A DNA stretch of 64,000 nucleotides from QHXW01 sp035297145 (GTDB lineage Bacteria; Acidobacteriota; Terriglobia; Bryobacterales; Bryobacteraceae): assembly GCA_035297145.1 (NCBI GenBank), contig DATGZN010000046.1, forward strand, positions 1 to 64,000. Direction: 5' to 3'. The notes below the pieces were generated by a model, which saw only the letters and a program-made list of their open reading frames with translations, was not told where the DNA came from and did not search any database. Made by a program: the position numbers and the translations under genes. Positions 42,586 to 50,928 of this stretch are shown here, in pieces. Each line of letters starts with the position of its first letter. Positions within the stretch are counted from its first letter, which is position 1.

Positions 42586-43274
42586 TGCTGGAAGCTCTGC
42601 GCGCGGAAGTCTGCGAAGCCAATCTGGAGCTGGTTCGCCGAGGTTTGGTGCTGTACACTTTCGGGAACGCGAGCGGTATCGCGCGCGAACAGGGTCTAGT
42701 CGCGATCAAACCGAGCGGCGTGCCGTACGATACGCTGCGACCGGAACATCTGATCATTACCGACCTCGATGGCAAAATCGTCGAAGGAAACCTGAAGCCG
42801 TCCTCCGATCTGCCGACGCACCTGGCGCTCTATCGCGCGTTTCCGGCAATCGGGGGCGTCGTGCACACACATTCGCGTTATGCTACGGCCTGGGCGCAAG
42901 CCGGCCGCGAAATTCCGTGCCTCGGCACCACGCATGCCGACTACTTCCATGGCCCGGTCCCGGTGACGGATCGGATGCTGCCTGGAGAGATTGAATCCGA
43001 CTACGAATGGAATACGGGGCAGATGATTCTGCGCCGTTTCGCGGGAACGGATCCGCTGGCGAAGCCGGGCGTGCTGGTTGCGGGCCACGCGCCATTCTGC
43101 TGGGGCAGGACACCGGCCGAGGCAGCGCATAACGCCGTGGTGCTGGAGGAGATTGCGTGTCTGGCGTATCATGCGCTCACGATCAATCCGGAGGCGAGCG
43201 CTATTTCCGATTCGCTCCGCGACAAACATTTCTTGCGCAAGCATGGGCCCGAGGCATACTACGGGCAGAAGTGA
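42582..43274 (+). CDS. araD: L-ribulose-5-phosphate 4-epimerase
   Basis: The 230-residue protein starts at an ATG overlapping the araB stop (ATGA); the next codon is also ATG. Family motifs: FGNASGIAREQGLVAIKPSG, SSDLPTHLALYRAFP, HTHSRYATAWAQ (zinc histidines), CLGTTHADYFHGPVPVT and GHAPFCWGRTP. This is the class II aldolase/AraD fold. It yields D-xylulose-5-phosphate for the pentose phosphate pathway. Confidence 0.92.
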   Translation: MMLEALRAEVCEANLELVRRGLVLYTFGNASGIAREQGLVAIKPSGVPYDTLRPEHLIITDLDGKIVEGNLKPSSDLPTHLALYRAFPAIGGVVHTHSRYATAWAQAGREIPCLGTTHADYFHGPVPVTDRMLPGEIESDYEWNTGQMILRRFAGTDPLAKPGVLVAGHAPFCWGRTPAEAAHNAVVLEEIACLAYHALTINPEASAISDSLRDKHFLRKHGPEAYYGQK

Positions 43275-43281
43275 GGAACGA

Positions 43282-44403
43282 ATGATTTTGCGGCTGTTGT
43301 GTTCTGTGTCGATGGGACTGATTTTTCTGGCCGCAATCCAGGGGGCTGGAATGAAGAAGAGCGCATTCGGCAAAACCAAAGATGGTGAGCCGGTGGATCT
43401 TTACATCCTGACTAATGCGAACGGAATGGAGGTCGCGATTACGAACTACGGGGGCACGGTGGTTTCGGTGAAAGTGCCGGATCGCAGTGGGAAATTCGCG
43501 GATGTCGTGCTGGGGTTCGACAGTCTGGATGGGTATCTCGGCAATGAGCCGTACTTTGGCGCAATCGTCGGGCGCTATGGCAATCGCATCGCCGGGGGTC
43601 GGTTCACGGTGGACGGACACGAGTATCACTTGGCGCAGAATGACGGCAAGAACACGCTGCACGGCGGACTCAAAGGCTTCGACAAGCGCGTGTGGAGCGC
43701 CAAGAATGTTTCGAAGAATGGGGCGCCCGCGATTCAGCTTAGCTATCTCAGCAAGGATGGCGAAGAGGGATATCCAGGGAATCTCTCGGCAACCGTTACG
43801 TATACGTTGACCGCAAAAAACGAACTGAGGATCGACTACGGCGCCACCACGGATAAGGCGACGGTGCTCAATCTGACCAATCATTCGTACTTCAATCTTG
43901 CCGGCGAGGGGAACGGCGACATTCTCTCGCACCTGATGACGATCAATGCCGACCGCTTCACGCCGGTGGACGGCACGCTGATCCCGACCGGCGAACTCGA
44001 AAGCGTTGCAGGAACGCCGCTGGATTTCCGCAAGCCCACGGCGATTGGTGCGCGCATCGATGCCGCTAACGAGCAGGTGAAGCTCGGCAAGGGATACGAC
44101 CACAACTTCGTGCTGAATCGGAAAGGCGGCGAATTGTTCCTGGCCGCTCGCGTGACGGAGCCAACCTCGGGGCGCGTGTTGGAGGTTCTGACGACGCAGC
44201 CCGGACTGCAATTCTACACGGGCAACTTTCTGGATGGAACGATCCACGGCAAGGGTGGCAAGGTGTATGGACGCCGGTCGGCGTTTTGCATGGAGACGCA
44301 ACATTTTCCCGATTCGCCGAACCAGCCGAAGTTTCCGTCGGTGGTTTTGAAACCGGGGGAGCGCTTCACGTCGACAACAGTGTTCCGTTTTTCGACGATG
44401 TAG
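43282..44403 (+). CDS. galM: Secreted aldose 1-epimerase (mutarotase)
   Basis: The start at 43282 has GAGG five bases upstream and gives an export signal (ILRLLCSVSMGLIFLAAIQG). The 373-residue protein has GalM motifs: NYGGTVVSVKVPDR, GAIVGRYGNRIAGGRF, NTLHGGLKGFDKRVW, LNLTNHSYFNLAGEG (catalytic His region), GYDHNFVLN and CMETQHFPDSPNQPKFPS with the catalytic Glu region. It interconverts sugar anomers, here probably in the periplasm before uptake, and closes the arabinose-type operon. Confidence 0.91.
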   Translation: MILRLLCSVSMGLIFLAAIQGAGMKKSAFGKTKDGEPVDLYILTNANGMEVAITNYGGTVVSVKVPDRSGKFADVVLGFDSLDGYLGNEPYFGAIVGRYGNRIAGGRFTVDGHEYHLAQNDGKNTLHGGLKGFDKRVWSAKNVSKNGAPAIQLSYLSKDGEEGYPGNLSATVTYTLTAKNELRIDYGATTDKATVLNLTNHSYFNLAGEGNGDILSHLMTINADRFTPVDGTLIPTGELESVAGTPLDFRKPTAIGARIDAANEQVKLGKGYDHNFVLNRKGGELFLAARVTEPTSGRVLEVLTTQPGLQFYTGNFLDGTIHGKGGKVYGRRSAFCMETQHFPDSPNQPKFPSVVLKPGERFTSTTVFRFSTM

Positions 44404-44412
44404 TTAGCGGCA

Positions 44413-44471
44413 GGCCGGGCGTGCCCGGCCCCTACGAAGCGCGCGATGTAGGGGCGAGGCATGCCTCGTCC
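44413..44471. repeat. Two facing hairpins with CCTAC/GTAGG edges
   Basis: GGCCGGGC-GT-GCCCGGCC then CCTACG is followed after a short spacer by TGTAGGGG and the palindrome CGAGGCATGCCTCG. The two hairpins face each other, a doublet layout. It fills the space between galM and the convergent serine hydrolase gene. Confidence 0.6.
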
Positions 44472-44479
44472 GAAGCTCA

Positions 44480-45823
44480 CTAGTCTGTAATCGCTTGCTC
44501 GGCGAGCACGTGAAACAGGCTGTCCAAAGTGAGATCACCCGTTGGGTGCAACTGCGCCATGAAGACCGTGATCATCTGTTCCTTGGGGTCGATGACGAAC
44601 GCCGTGTAGAAAAACCCGCCCCAGGTGTATTCTCCTGGAGAGCCGAGCTCGCCCAATGGTGCTTTCACCCCATCGATGCCAAAACCGAGTCCGAAAGCCT
44701 GATCCGGGCCGATCTTGCCGAGCTGGTCGTGGGTCATCAGCTCTACGGTCTTGCGGCTGATCAGCCGGGTGTTCCCGGTTTTGCCGCCATCCAGCATCAA
44801 CTGGCAGAAGCGCGCGTAATCCATGGCGGTTGAGCACAAACCACCGCCTCCCGAGAAAAGCTTCTTCGGTCCGCGCGCAGGATAGTCGGCGGAATACGAA
44901 AATGTGCCTTCGGTGATCGGCGCGTCTGGAAAACGGCCGAGGCCCTTGTCCTTATACCACGTGTACGCGGTCGCCAAACGGTTCAGCTTGTTTTCCGGCG
45001 GATAAAAGTACGTGTCCGTCATGCCGAGTGGCTCGAAAATGCGCGACCGAAGAAACTGGTCGAGCGGCTTGCCGGAAACAACCTCGACCAAGTAGCCGAG
45101 AACATCAATACCCAGACTGTACTCAAAACGATCTCCTGGATTGAACAGGAGCGGCAGGCCCGCCAGACGTTTCACGCTGTCGCCGATGGTTCCGTCGTAT
45201 GGGAGGAGGCCGTGCGCAACATTGGCATCGTCGTACATCTGGCCGAGATCTGAATTCCAGTTATAGGTGAGTCCCGAGGTGTGGGTCATCAAGTTGCGAA
45301 TCGTGATTTCTTTCGTTGCCGGAATCGTGTAGGGCTTGCCCGACGCCGGTTTGACGAGCACTTTCGCATTCTTGAACTCCGGAATGTAATTCGAGACCGG
45401 GTCGTCCAGCAGAAACCGGCCGTCCTCGTAGAGCATCATCGCCGCGAGAGTGGTGATGGCTTTGGTCATGGAGCAGATGCGGAAAATGGCGTCGGTCTGC
45501 ATCGGCTTGCCCGCTTGGTGGTCCATCATGCCCTGCGCCTTCAGCCAGGCGACATGACCACGCCGGGCGACAAGCGTGACCGCGCCCGCGATACGCTTAT
45601 CGTCGATGCTGCGCTGTACGGCAGCGCCGATGCGCTCCAGTCTTTCGGACGACAGGCCGACTGATTCCGGCTTGGCGGGAGTGAGGTCTTGCGCCAAGGC
45701 CGGGAGATTCGGTGAGAGCAGACAGGCGGCCATTGCGCACAAAGCAGCCAGCTGCCGTGTACGCCGGCATCCGGCGAAATTGCGTAATTCAGCCAAGTGG
45801 AGGGTCGCAGCGCGCTGGTTCAT
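44480..45823 (-). CDS. Exported beta-lactamase-fold serine hydrolase
   Basis: The 447-residue protein has the class C/esterase fold. Signal segment LAALCAMAACLLSPNLPALA precedes ERIGAAVQRSIDDKRIAGAV; the nucleophile motif is ICSMTKAITTLAA (SxxK), the second motif is FEYSLGIDVLGYL (YxL/N-type) and late SPGEYTWGGFFYTAF supplies the third. Members are esterases, D-aminopeptidases or DD-peptidases; it should not be called a beta-lactamase on this evidence. Confidence 0.88.
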   Translation of the reverse strand: MNQRAATLHLAELRNFAGCRRTRQLAALCAMAACLLSPNLPALAQDLTPAKPESVGLSSERLERIGAAVQRSIDDKRIAGAVTLVARRGHVAWLKAQGMMDHQAGKPMQTDAIFRICSMTKAITTLAAMMLYEDGRFLLDDPVSNYIPEFKNAKVLVKPASGKPYTIPATKEITIRNLMTHTSGLTYNWNSDLGQMYDDANVAHGLLPYDGTIGDSVKRLAGLPLLFNPGDRFEYSLGIDVLGYLVEVVSGKPLDQFLRSRIFEPLGMTDTYFYPPENKLNRLATAYTWYKDKGLGRFPDAPITEGTFSYSADYPARGPKKLFSGGGGLCSTAMDYARFCQLMLDGGKTGNTRLISRKTVELMTHDQLGKIGPDQAFGLGFGIDGVKAPLGELGSPGEYTWGGFFYTAFVIDPKEQMITVFMAQLHPTGDLTLDSLFHVLAEQAITD

Positions 45824-45911
45824 ATCAGCGCTACTCTACCAGCAAGAGGACCAGTGGGCAAACTGACATGGCATGGCCGGCCCAACCGATTCAGCTCAAT
45901 CGTCGCGGGGT

Positions 45912-46109
45912 TTAGAGGAGTGGATAATCCGGCGGCCACACGGTCTCGGATTCCCAGTCTGCCAGCTCATCGTAACCTTGGGATTTCGTTCGGTGGCCCT
46001 CACGGTCGCGGATCTCCAACTCCCGCACGCTATTGCGAAGTGGCTTCCGAACAGTCGCTGCTCGCTTCCGCTTTGAGCGAACACTCACTTCACGCTTGTT
46101 TAGCGCCAT
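45912..46109 (-). CDS. Possible small basic protein overlapping the kinase 3' end
   Basis: The 65-residue frame begins inside the last codons of the histidine kinase gene and reads MALNKREVSVRSKRKRAATV, then ends with DELADWESETVWPPDYPLL. The charged N-terminus and compositional change to acidic, aromatic C-terminus look protein-like, but no ribosome binding site or known family was seen. It may be coupled to the kinase through the 20-base overlap. Confidence 0.3.
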   Translation of the reverse strand: MALNKREVSVRSKRKRAATVRKPLRNSVRELEIRDREGHRTKSQGYDELADWESETVWPPDYPLL

Positions 46110-47529
46110 TGGCGCCCGGGATCGGCAGGCGCACCGTGAATCGTGTGTCGCCGGGGCGCGATTTGAAGGTCACTTCTCCGTGATGATTGCGCACAATGCG
46201 ATAAACGGTGTCGAGGCCCAGGCCGAGCCCTTTGCCGACGCCTTTGGTGGTGAAGAACGGTTCAAAAATGCGCTTTTGCACGTCCAGCGGAATGCCGGGA
46301 CCGTTGTCGCCGATCTCGACAAGCACGTGATTAGGATCCCTTGCGGTTCGGATTCGCAATTCGCCTTTGCCGTTCATAGCGTCGACAGCATTGTCGATGA
46401 GGTTGGTCCACACCTGGTTGAGTTCGCCGGGGTGCGCGCACACTTTGGGAAGAGTGCGATCATACTCGCGCACGATGGAAACTCCTTGCTTGAGCTGATG
46501 GCGGAGGACCACCAGCGTGGTTTCCAAACCGTCGTGGACATCCACCTCTTGCTCGGGCATCTGGTCCATGTGCGAATACTCTTTGATGGCGCGGACCAGA
46601 TCGGAAATGCGCGCGGTACTGTGCTCGATTTCTTTTGCCAGGCGACCAACAAGGAGCGAGGCGGAGACCCGGATGAGGACATCCTCGATTACATCACCAG
46701 GAAAATGTGAAGAGATGGACTCCAGACACGCGTATTCGAAACCAGCATCGATCAAACTGGCAGCCACCTGTGCCGCGTGGGCCACCGAGCGTTTTTCGAG
46801 CCACCCGGTTATTTCGTCCTCCCGGTCGCTGCGGTCCAACGGATCGAGGACCGGGGAGCCCTGCTCGACAATCTCGCCTTCCAGCTTCGACAGAAACAAA
46901 CGCTGCTCCGGGGAAAGGATACGCGCATCCAGCCGGGTGTTGGCTTCCCGGAGGGCGTTGATCGCCTCACCGAGGCTCTCAGCAGCCCGGCGCGCGGCGG
47001 ACGCAGGGTTGTTCAGCTCGTGGGCCAGGCCGGCCGACAGTTTCCCGAGAGCCGCCATCTTTTCCTGCTGCTGCTCATTCCGGGTGGCTTCCCGGATGCG
47101 GTCCGCCAGCACGCTTACTAGTCGCTGAGCAAGCTGCGGCATGCGCTGGAGCATTTCGGGAAACCGGTCTTTCGCCAGCGACGCGACGCGCGAGCGTATC
47201 ACGGCGCGAGAGGTCAGCGGAAAGTGGGTCAGCCTGGAGAATGGGAGCGCACCGGTTACTTGTCCCGCTTTCGCGACGAAGACGCGCGAATCGTTGCCGT
47301 CAGTCTCGCGGGTGCCGCGCATTTCGCCCTCGAGGATCACGAACAGCCGGTCTGCCGGAGAATTCTCGCGGAGGAACACTTCACCGGGCTCCACGGTCAC
47401 GAGCTTCATCTGCTCTGCGAGCCACCGGAGATCGTCATCGGGAAGGTCCTCGAAAATCGACAGGCCGCGCAACTCGTCTGCCGACGGCGCCGAGGCCGCA
47501 ACGGCATCGGAGGAAGTCATTTGCTCCAC
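46090..47529 (-). CDS. Histidine kinase with N-terminal cyclic-nucleotide-binding domain
   Basis: The 479-residue protein has a CNB/CRP-type sensor (about residues 22-135: IFEDLPDDDLRWLAEQMKLV, EPGEVFLRENSPADRLFVIL, EGEM), then a HisKA region with LSAGLAHELNNPASAARRAA (His170), an intervening helical part, and a HATPase with NLIDNAVDAM, GDNGPGI and GLGLGLDTVYRIV. No membrane span, so it is cytoplasmic and senses an internal signal. The start is GTG at 47529, one base after the stop of the receiver/flavoprotein gene, so the two are one operon. Confidence 0.9.
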   Translation of the reverse strand: MEQMTSSDAVAASAPSADELRGLSIFEDLPDDDLRWLAEQMKLVTVEPGEVFLRENSPADRLFVILEGEMRGTRETDGNDSRVFVAKAGQVTGALPFSRLTHFPLTSRAVIRSRVASLAKDRFPEMLQRMPQLAQRLVSVLADRIREATRNEQQQEKMAALGKLSAGLAHELNNPASAARRAAESLGEAINALREANTRLDARILSPEQRLFLSKLEGEIVEQGSPVLDPLDRSDREDEITGWLEKRSVAHAAQVAASLIDAGFEYACLESISSHFPGDVIEDVLIRVSASLLVGRLAKEIEHSTARISDLVRAIKEYSHMDQMPEQEVDVHDGLETTLVVLRHQLKQGVSIVREYDRTLPKVCAHPGELNQVWTNLIDNAVDAMNGKGELRIRTARDPNHVLVEIGDNGPGIPLDVQKRIFEPFFTTKGVGKGLGLGLDTVYRIVRNHHGEVTFKSRPGDTRFTVRLPIPGANGAKQA

Positions 47530-47530
47530 A

Positions 47531-49201
47531 TCACACCTCGTTCAGATATTGATGCACAAATTGGATCGCGATGGAGCCTTCTCCCACTCCCGAGGCGACG
47601 CGCTTCACTGAGCCGTGGCGCACATCGCCGACGGCGAATACCCCGGGGATGCTGGTTTCGAGCAAGCCGGGATCGCGATCGAGCGGCCAGCCACGCGGCC
47701 GTTTGCCATCCTTCATCAGATCCGGGCCGGTGATGATGAACCCGTTCGCATCCCGCTCGATCACCCCGTTGAGCCAATCAGTCCTGGGTTGGGCGCCGAT
47801 GAAGATGAAGAGCGACGATGCCGCCACGGTGTCCACGGTTTTAGTGGCGATGCATTCAATGGACAGGTTTTCTAATCGGTCTTTGCCGTCAACGGCGACG
47901 ACTCGGGTCCCATATTGCACTTCTATTTTTGGCGTCTGGCCGATCTCATCGATCAGATACTTGGACATCGACGCCGCTAGCGAATTTCCGCGAACCAGCA
48001 TGATGACACGGCGCGCGTACTTCGAGAAGTTGATCGCCGCCTGCCCGGCGGAATTGGCTCCGCCCACGATGTAGACGTCTTCTTCGGCGCAGGCATTGGC
48101 TTCGGTAGAACCTGCGCCGTAATAAATACCAGCGCCGGTCAGACGGTCCATGCCGGGGACGTCCAGTTTGCGCCACTGCACTCCCATGGAGAGCACCAAA
48201 GAACGGAAGGACAGTTCCGAGTCGTCAGCTAAACGCAAGGCGCGGGCGCCATTATCGATGCATACGCCCGCCGCCTCCTGCGGCGCGAGAATCTCCACAC
48301 CGAAGCGCCGCGCTTGCGCCACGGCGCGATAAGCCAGATCGGCGCCGCTCAAACCGGACGGGAAGCCGAGGTAGTTCTCGATCCTGGCGCTGAGCCCCGC
48401 CTGCCCACCCGGCGCCTCGCGCTCCACAATCACGGTGCGCAACCCTTCTGAAGCTCCGTACACGCCCGCGGCCAGGCCCGCCGGGCCGCCTCCGACAATC
48501 GCCAGGTCGAAAATTTTCGTTTCGGACCTGCGGCGCAATCCAACCCGATCCGCGATCTGCGCCGTTGTCGGCTCGTGAAGCCGCTGCCCGTCGGGGAAAA
48601 GCACCATAGGTAGCTGCAGTTCCTCGGGCGATAGAGAGGCCAGCAACTGGCGGACTTCGGGGTCGCGGTCGGCTGACTCGGCGTCCATCCAGCGGTAGGG
48701 CACCCGATTGCGCGTCAAGAACTCGCGGAGGTCGTAGGAGCGCGGCGACCAGCGGGTCCCCAGCACGCGTATTCCTTCAAACGGTGGACGGAAGTTCGAT
48801 TGCCAATCTTCCAGCAGGTCGTCCAGCACGGGATACAGGTTCTGCTCGGGCGGATCCCACGGTTTCAACAGGTAGTGGTTGAGCTGGATGTCATTGATCG
48901 CTCGGATCGCGGCATCTGTGTCGGCATAAGCGGTGAGAAGGACTCGTTTGGAACCGGGCGTGATCTTGAGCGCCTCGATCAGGAACTCGAGCCCGTTGGT
49001 TTCCGGCATGCGGTAATCCACTAGCAGCAGGGCGACCGGCTCATTGCGCTGCTGCACGCGGCGCAGCAGGTCCAAGCCAGCGCGGGCCGAATCGGCGGCG
49101 AGAACGCGATAGCGTTCGCTGTAGCGGCGGCGGAGGTCGCGCTCTACGGCACGCAGGACATCCGGATCGTCATCAATCGAGAGAAGAGCTGGTTTCGCCA
49201 T
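47531..49201 (-). CDS. Receiver domain fused to thioredoxin-reductase-like flavoprotein, redox CxxC lost
   Basis: The start at 49201 has AGAAGG 7 bp upstream. Residues 1-125 are a response-regulator receiver (Asp10-Asp12, phospho-acceptor Asp62 in LLVDYRMPETNG, Lys113 in LLKPWD). Residues about 140-225 look glutaredoxin-like (IRVLGTRWSPRSYDLREFLT) without CxxC. Residues 230-556 are a TrxR-type FAD/NAD(P)H oxidoreductase (DLAIVGGGPAGLAAGVYG, VYIVGGANSAGQAA, GVFAVGDVRHGSVKRVA). Where TrxR has CATC the sequence reads YYGAGSTEA, so no disulfide relay is possible. It has no DNA-binding output. It is upstream partner of the cyclic-nucleotide histidine kinase. Confidence 0.88.
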   Translation of the reverse strand: MAKPALLSIDDDPDVLRAVERDLRRRYSERYRVLAADSARAGLDLLRRVQQRNEPVALLLVDYRMPETNGLEFLIEALKITPGSKRVLLTAYADTDAAIRAINDIQLNHYLLKPWDPPEQNLYPVLDDLLEDWQSNFRPPFEGIRVLGTRWSPRSYDLREFLTRNRVPYRWMDAESADRDPEVRQLLASLSPEELQLPMVLFPDGQRLHEPTTAQIADRVGLRRRSETKIFDLAIVGGGPAGLAAGVYGASEGLRTVIVEREAPGGQAGLSARIENYLGFPSGLSGADLAYRAVAQARRFGVEILAPQEAAGVCIDNGARALRLADDSELSFRSLVLSMGVQWRKLDVPGMDRLTGAGIYYGAGSTEANACAEEDVYIVGGANSAGQAAINFSKYARRVIMLVRGNSLAASMSKYLIDEIGQTPKIEVQYGTRVVAVDGKDRLENLSIECIATKTVDTVAASSLFIFIGAQPRTDWLNGVIERDANGFIITGPDLMKDGKRPRGWPLDRDPGLLETSIPGVFAVGDVRHGSVKRVASGVGEGSIAIQFVHQYLNEV

Positions 49202-49307
49202 TGGGAAGCCTTCTAAGTCATGATGAAACCACAGGGCTCCAGGATGCGCAAGATCTGGCTCAATATTTAACCTCGGCCGGCATTTGATACAATTCTTTCC
49301 CTGGACT

Positions 49308-49553
49308 ATGTCTGTATCCGCAGCCAAGGATCCTCAGCAAGCAATTGGCCGTGCGCCGGAACGTCTGACGCTCGAAGAACGGTTGGCACTTACCGGAAAG
49401 TGCATTGCTCTGGAAATTTACACGCCGGAGGCGTTGCCGTTGCGGCGGATCGAAGCCATTGGCGATTCGGTGGACCAGTGTGTGGCACAACTGATCCAGC
49501 GGAAACACGATCCGGCTGTGTTCGAATTTTCGCGGCTCGAGCCCCCTTACTGA
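49308..49553 (+). CDS. Unrecognised 81-residue protein
   Basis: Family unknown. Sequence features are LTLEERLALTGKCIALEIYT, RRIEAIGDSVDQCVAQLIQR and FEFSRLEPPY. It is soluble with mixed helix and strand. Start ATG at 49308 has no good ribosome binding site; an in-frame TTG lies eight codons earlier. It is 35 bp ahead of a PilZ-domain gene and may be co-transcribed with it. Confidence 0.55.
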   Translation: MSVSAAKDPQQAIGRAPERLTLEERLALTGKCIALEIYTPEALPLRRIEAIGDSVDQCVAQLIQRKHDPAVFEFSRLEPPY

Positions 49554-49588
49554 TGCCCGGCCTGGACCACATCGCGATCGAGTAACCC

Positions 49589-49963
49589 GTGCCGGAGAAG
49601 CGCGCCGAACCCCGGTTTCTGTGCTCCGACCTGGTGATGCTGCGCTGGTCTGAAGATGAGCGCCGCCCGCGCGAGGAAACCGTGGTACTGGAAAATATCT
49701 CGACGTCTGGCGCATGCGTGCAGGCTGAAGTTCCGGTAACCGAGAGTGCGCGTGTCACGTTGCTCTGCGGCAGTGCGGAATTTCACGGATACGTACGGTC
49801 CTGCTACTTGCGGGACGACGGTTATTTTATCGGTATCGCATTCGACGCGGATTCAAAGTGGTCGAAGGCCAAGTTTCAACCCGAGCATCTGGTCGATCCC
49901 CGCACCGTCCGCCCGCGCAAGCTCGCCAGTAAAATGGTGATGTTCGCCGGCGTTCCGGCTTAA
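49589..49963 (+). CDS. PilZ-domain protein
   Basis: The 124-residue protein has the PilZ motifs: RxxxR-type KRAEPRF at the N-terminus and LENISTSGACVQAE (D/NxSxxG form), then a barrel ending YLRDDGYFIGIAFD. PilZ domains bind cyclic di-GMP; the first arginine motif here is slightly off consensus (RAEPR), so binding should be tested. The start is GTG. Its end overlaps the convergent AcuC gene by 4 bp. Confidence 0.8.
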   Translation: MPEKRAEPRFLCSDLVMLRWSEDERRPREETVVLENISTSGACVQAEVPVTESARVTLLCGSAEFHGYVRSCYLRDDGYFIGIAFDADSKWSKAKFQPEHLVDPRTVRPRKLASKMVMFAGVPA

Positions 49964-50883
49964 TTTTTCCAACCTACCGTGCCTAGCGCTTCTTTGGCCG
50001 CCTTGGCCGTGTTTCCGTGGATGGTGATGGTGTCTTGCATGTTGATGGCGTAGCCCCCAGCCAGAACGATTACGACCGCGGCGCCTTCGCGCAGAGCGGT
50101 CTCAATTACGAGCAGATCCCGTCTCTTGAGCCCTTCGAGAGTCAGATCGAGCCCGCCGAGCTGGTCTTCGCGGTAGGGATCGGCACCGGCCACGTAGATC
50201 AGCAGTTCCGGATGGAAGCCGTGTATGGGGAAGCGGTAAGCCGCGCCGAGGCGCTCCAGGTATTCCTCATCGCCTACGCCGTCGGCCAGATGGACATCCA
50301 CCGAAGAGGGCGGTTTGAAGGCCGGGTAGTTATTGTACTGGTGGATGGAAAGCGTGAAGACCGAGGGATCGCCCGCGAAAATGGCGGCCGTGCCGTTGCC
50401 GTGATGGTTGTCGCAGTCCACCACCATGGCGCGGGTGATCTTCCGCTCCTGTTGGAGCTTGCGGATGGCGACAGCGATGTCATTAATCGCACAAAAGCCT
50501 TCGCCGTGATCCGGGTAGGCGTGATGAAATCCGCCGCCGACGTTATAGCCGACGCCCTGGTCGAGAGCGAGATGCGCAGCCAGCGTGGTGCCGCCCGCCG
50601 CCAAGTAGAACGCGCGCACCATTTCGGGCGAGTAGGGAATCTCGAGTTGCAGAATCTCCTCGTAACTCAGGGTTCCCGTCTTGAGACGCTGCACCCAGCC
50701 GCGCTCATGGACGAGCATCAGATCTTCATCAGGCGCCGGCTCGGGCTTCACAAAGTCTTCCGGCGTGGCGAAGCCTTCGGCCAGCAGCTGGTCGTGGATG
50801 AGCCGGAACTTCTCGGACGGGAAGACATGGTGGCCCAGGTTGAGGTGATAGTGTTCGTGATAGACCAGGTGGAACGGCAGCAT
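49960..50883 (-). CDS. Histone deacetylase-like (AcuC-type) deacetylase
   Basis: The 307-residue protein has the class I/II deacetylase zinc motifs: GGGFHHAYPDHGEGFCAIND, VVDCDNHHGNGTAAIF and AGADPYREDQLGGLDLT. All catalytic His-Asp and Zn ligands are visible. AcuC-like enzymes deacetylate acetyl-CoA synthetase in Bacillus; others act on polyamines. A copy of acs is in this window but not adjacent. Length fits bacterial members. Confidence 0.87.
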   Translation of the reverse strand: MLPFHLVYHEHYHLNLGHHVFPSEKFRLIHDQLLAEGFATPEDFVKPEPAPDEDLMLVHERGWVQRLKTGTLSYEEILQLEIPYSPEMVRAFYLAAGGTTLAAHLALDQGVGYNVGGGFHHAYPDHGEGFCAINDIAVAIRKLQQERKITRAMVVDCDNHHGNGTAAIFAGDPSVFTLSIHQYNNYPAFKPPSSVDVHLADGVGDEEYLERLGAAYRFPIHGFHPELLIYVAGADPYREDQLGGLDLTLEGLKRRDLLVIETALREGAAVVIVLAGGYAINMQDTITIHGNTAKAAKEALGTVGWKN

Positions 50884-50928
50884 GTCAGATTAAGATGTTG
50901 ACACATTGGGAAGGGCGCGGCGGTTTGC

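Noticed and set aside
44480..45823. Calling the SxxK hydrolase a beta-lactamase resistance gene
   Set aside because: The fold is shared by esterases and peptidases, and no class-specific features of resistance enzymes are visible.
49960..50901. 294-codon forward frame opposite the deacetylase
   Set aside because: Antisense to a gene with complete zinc motifs; no domain in the forward frame.
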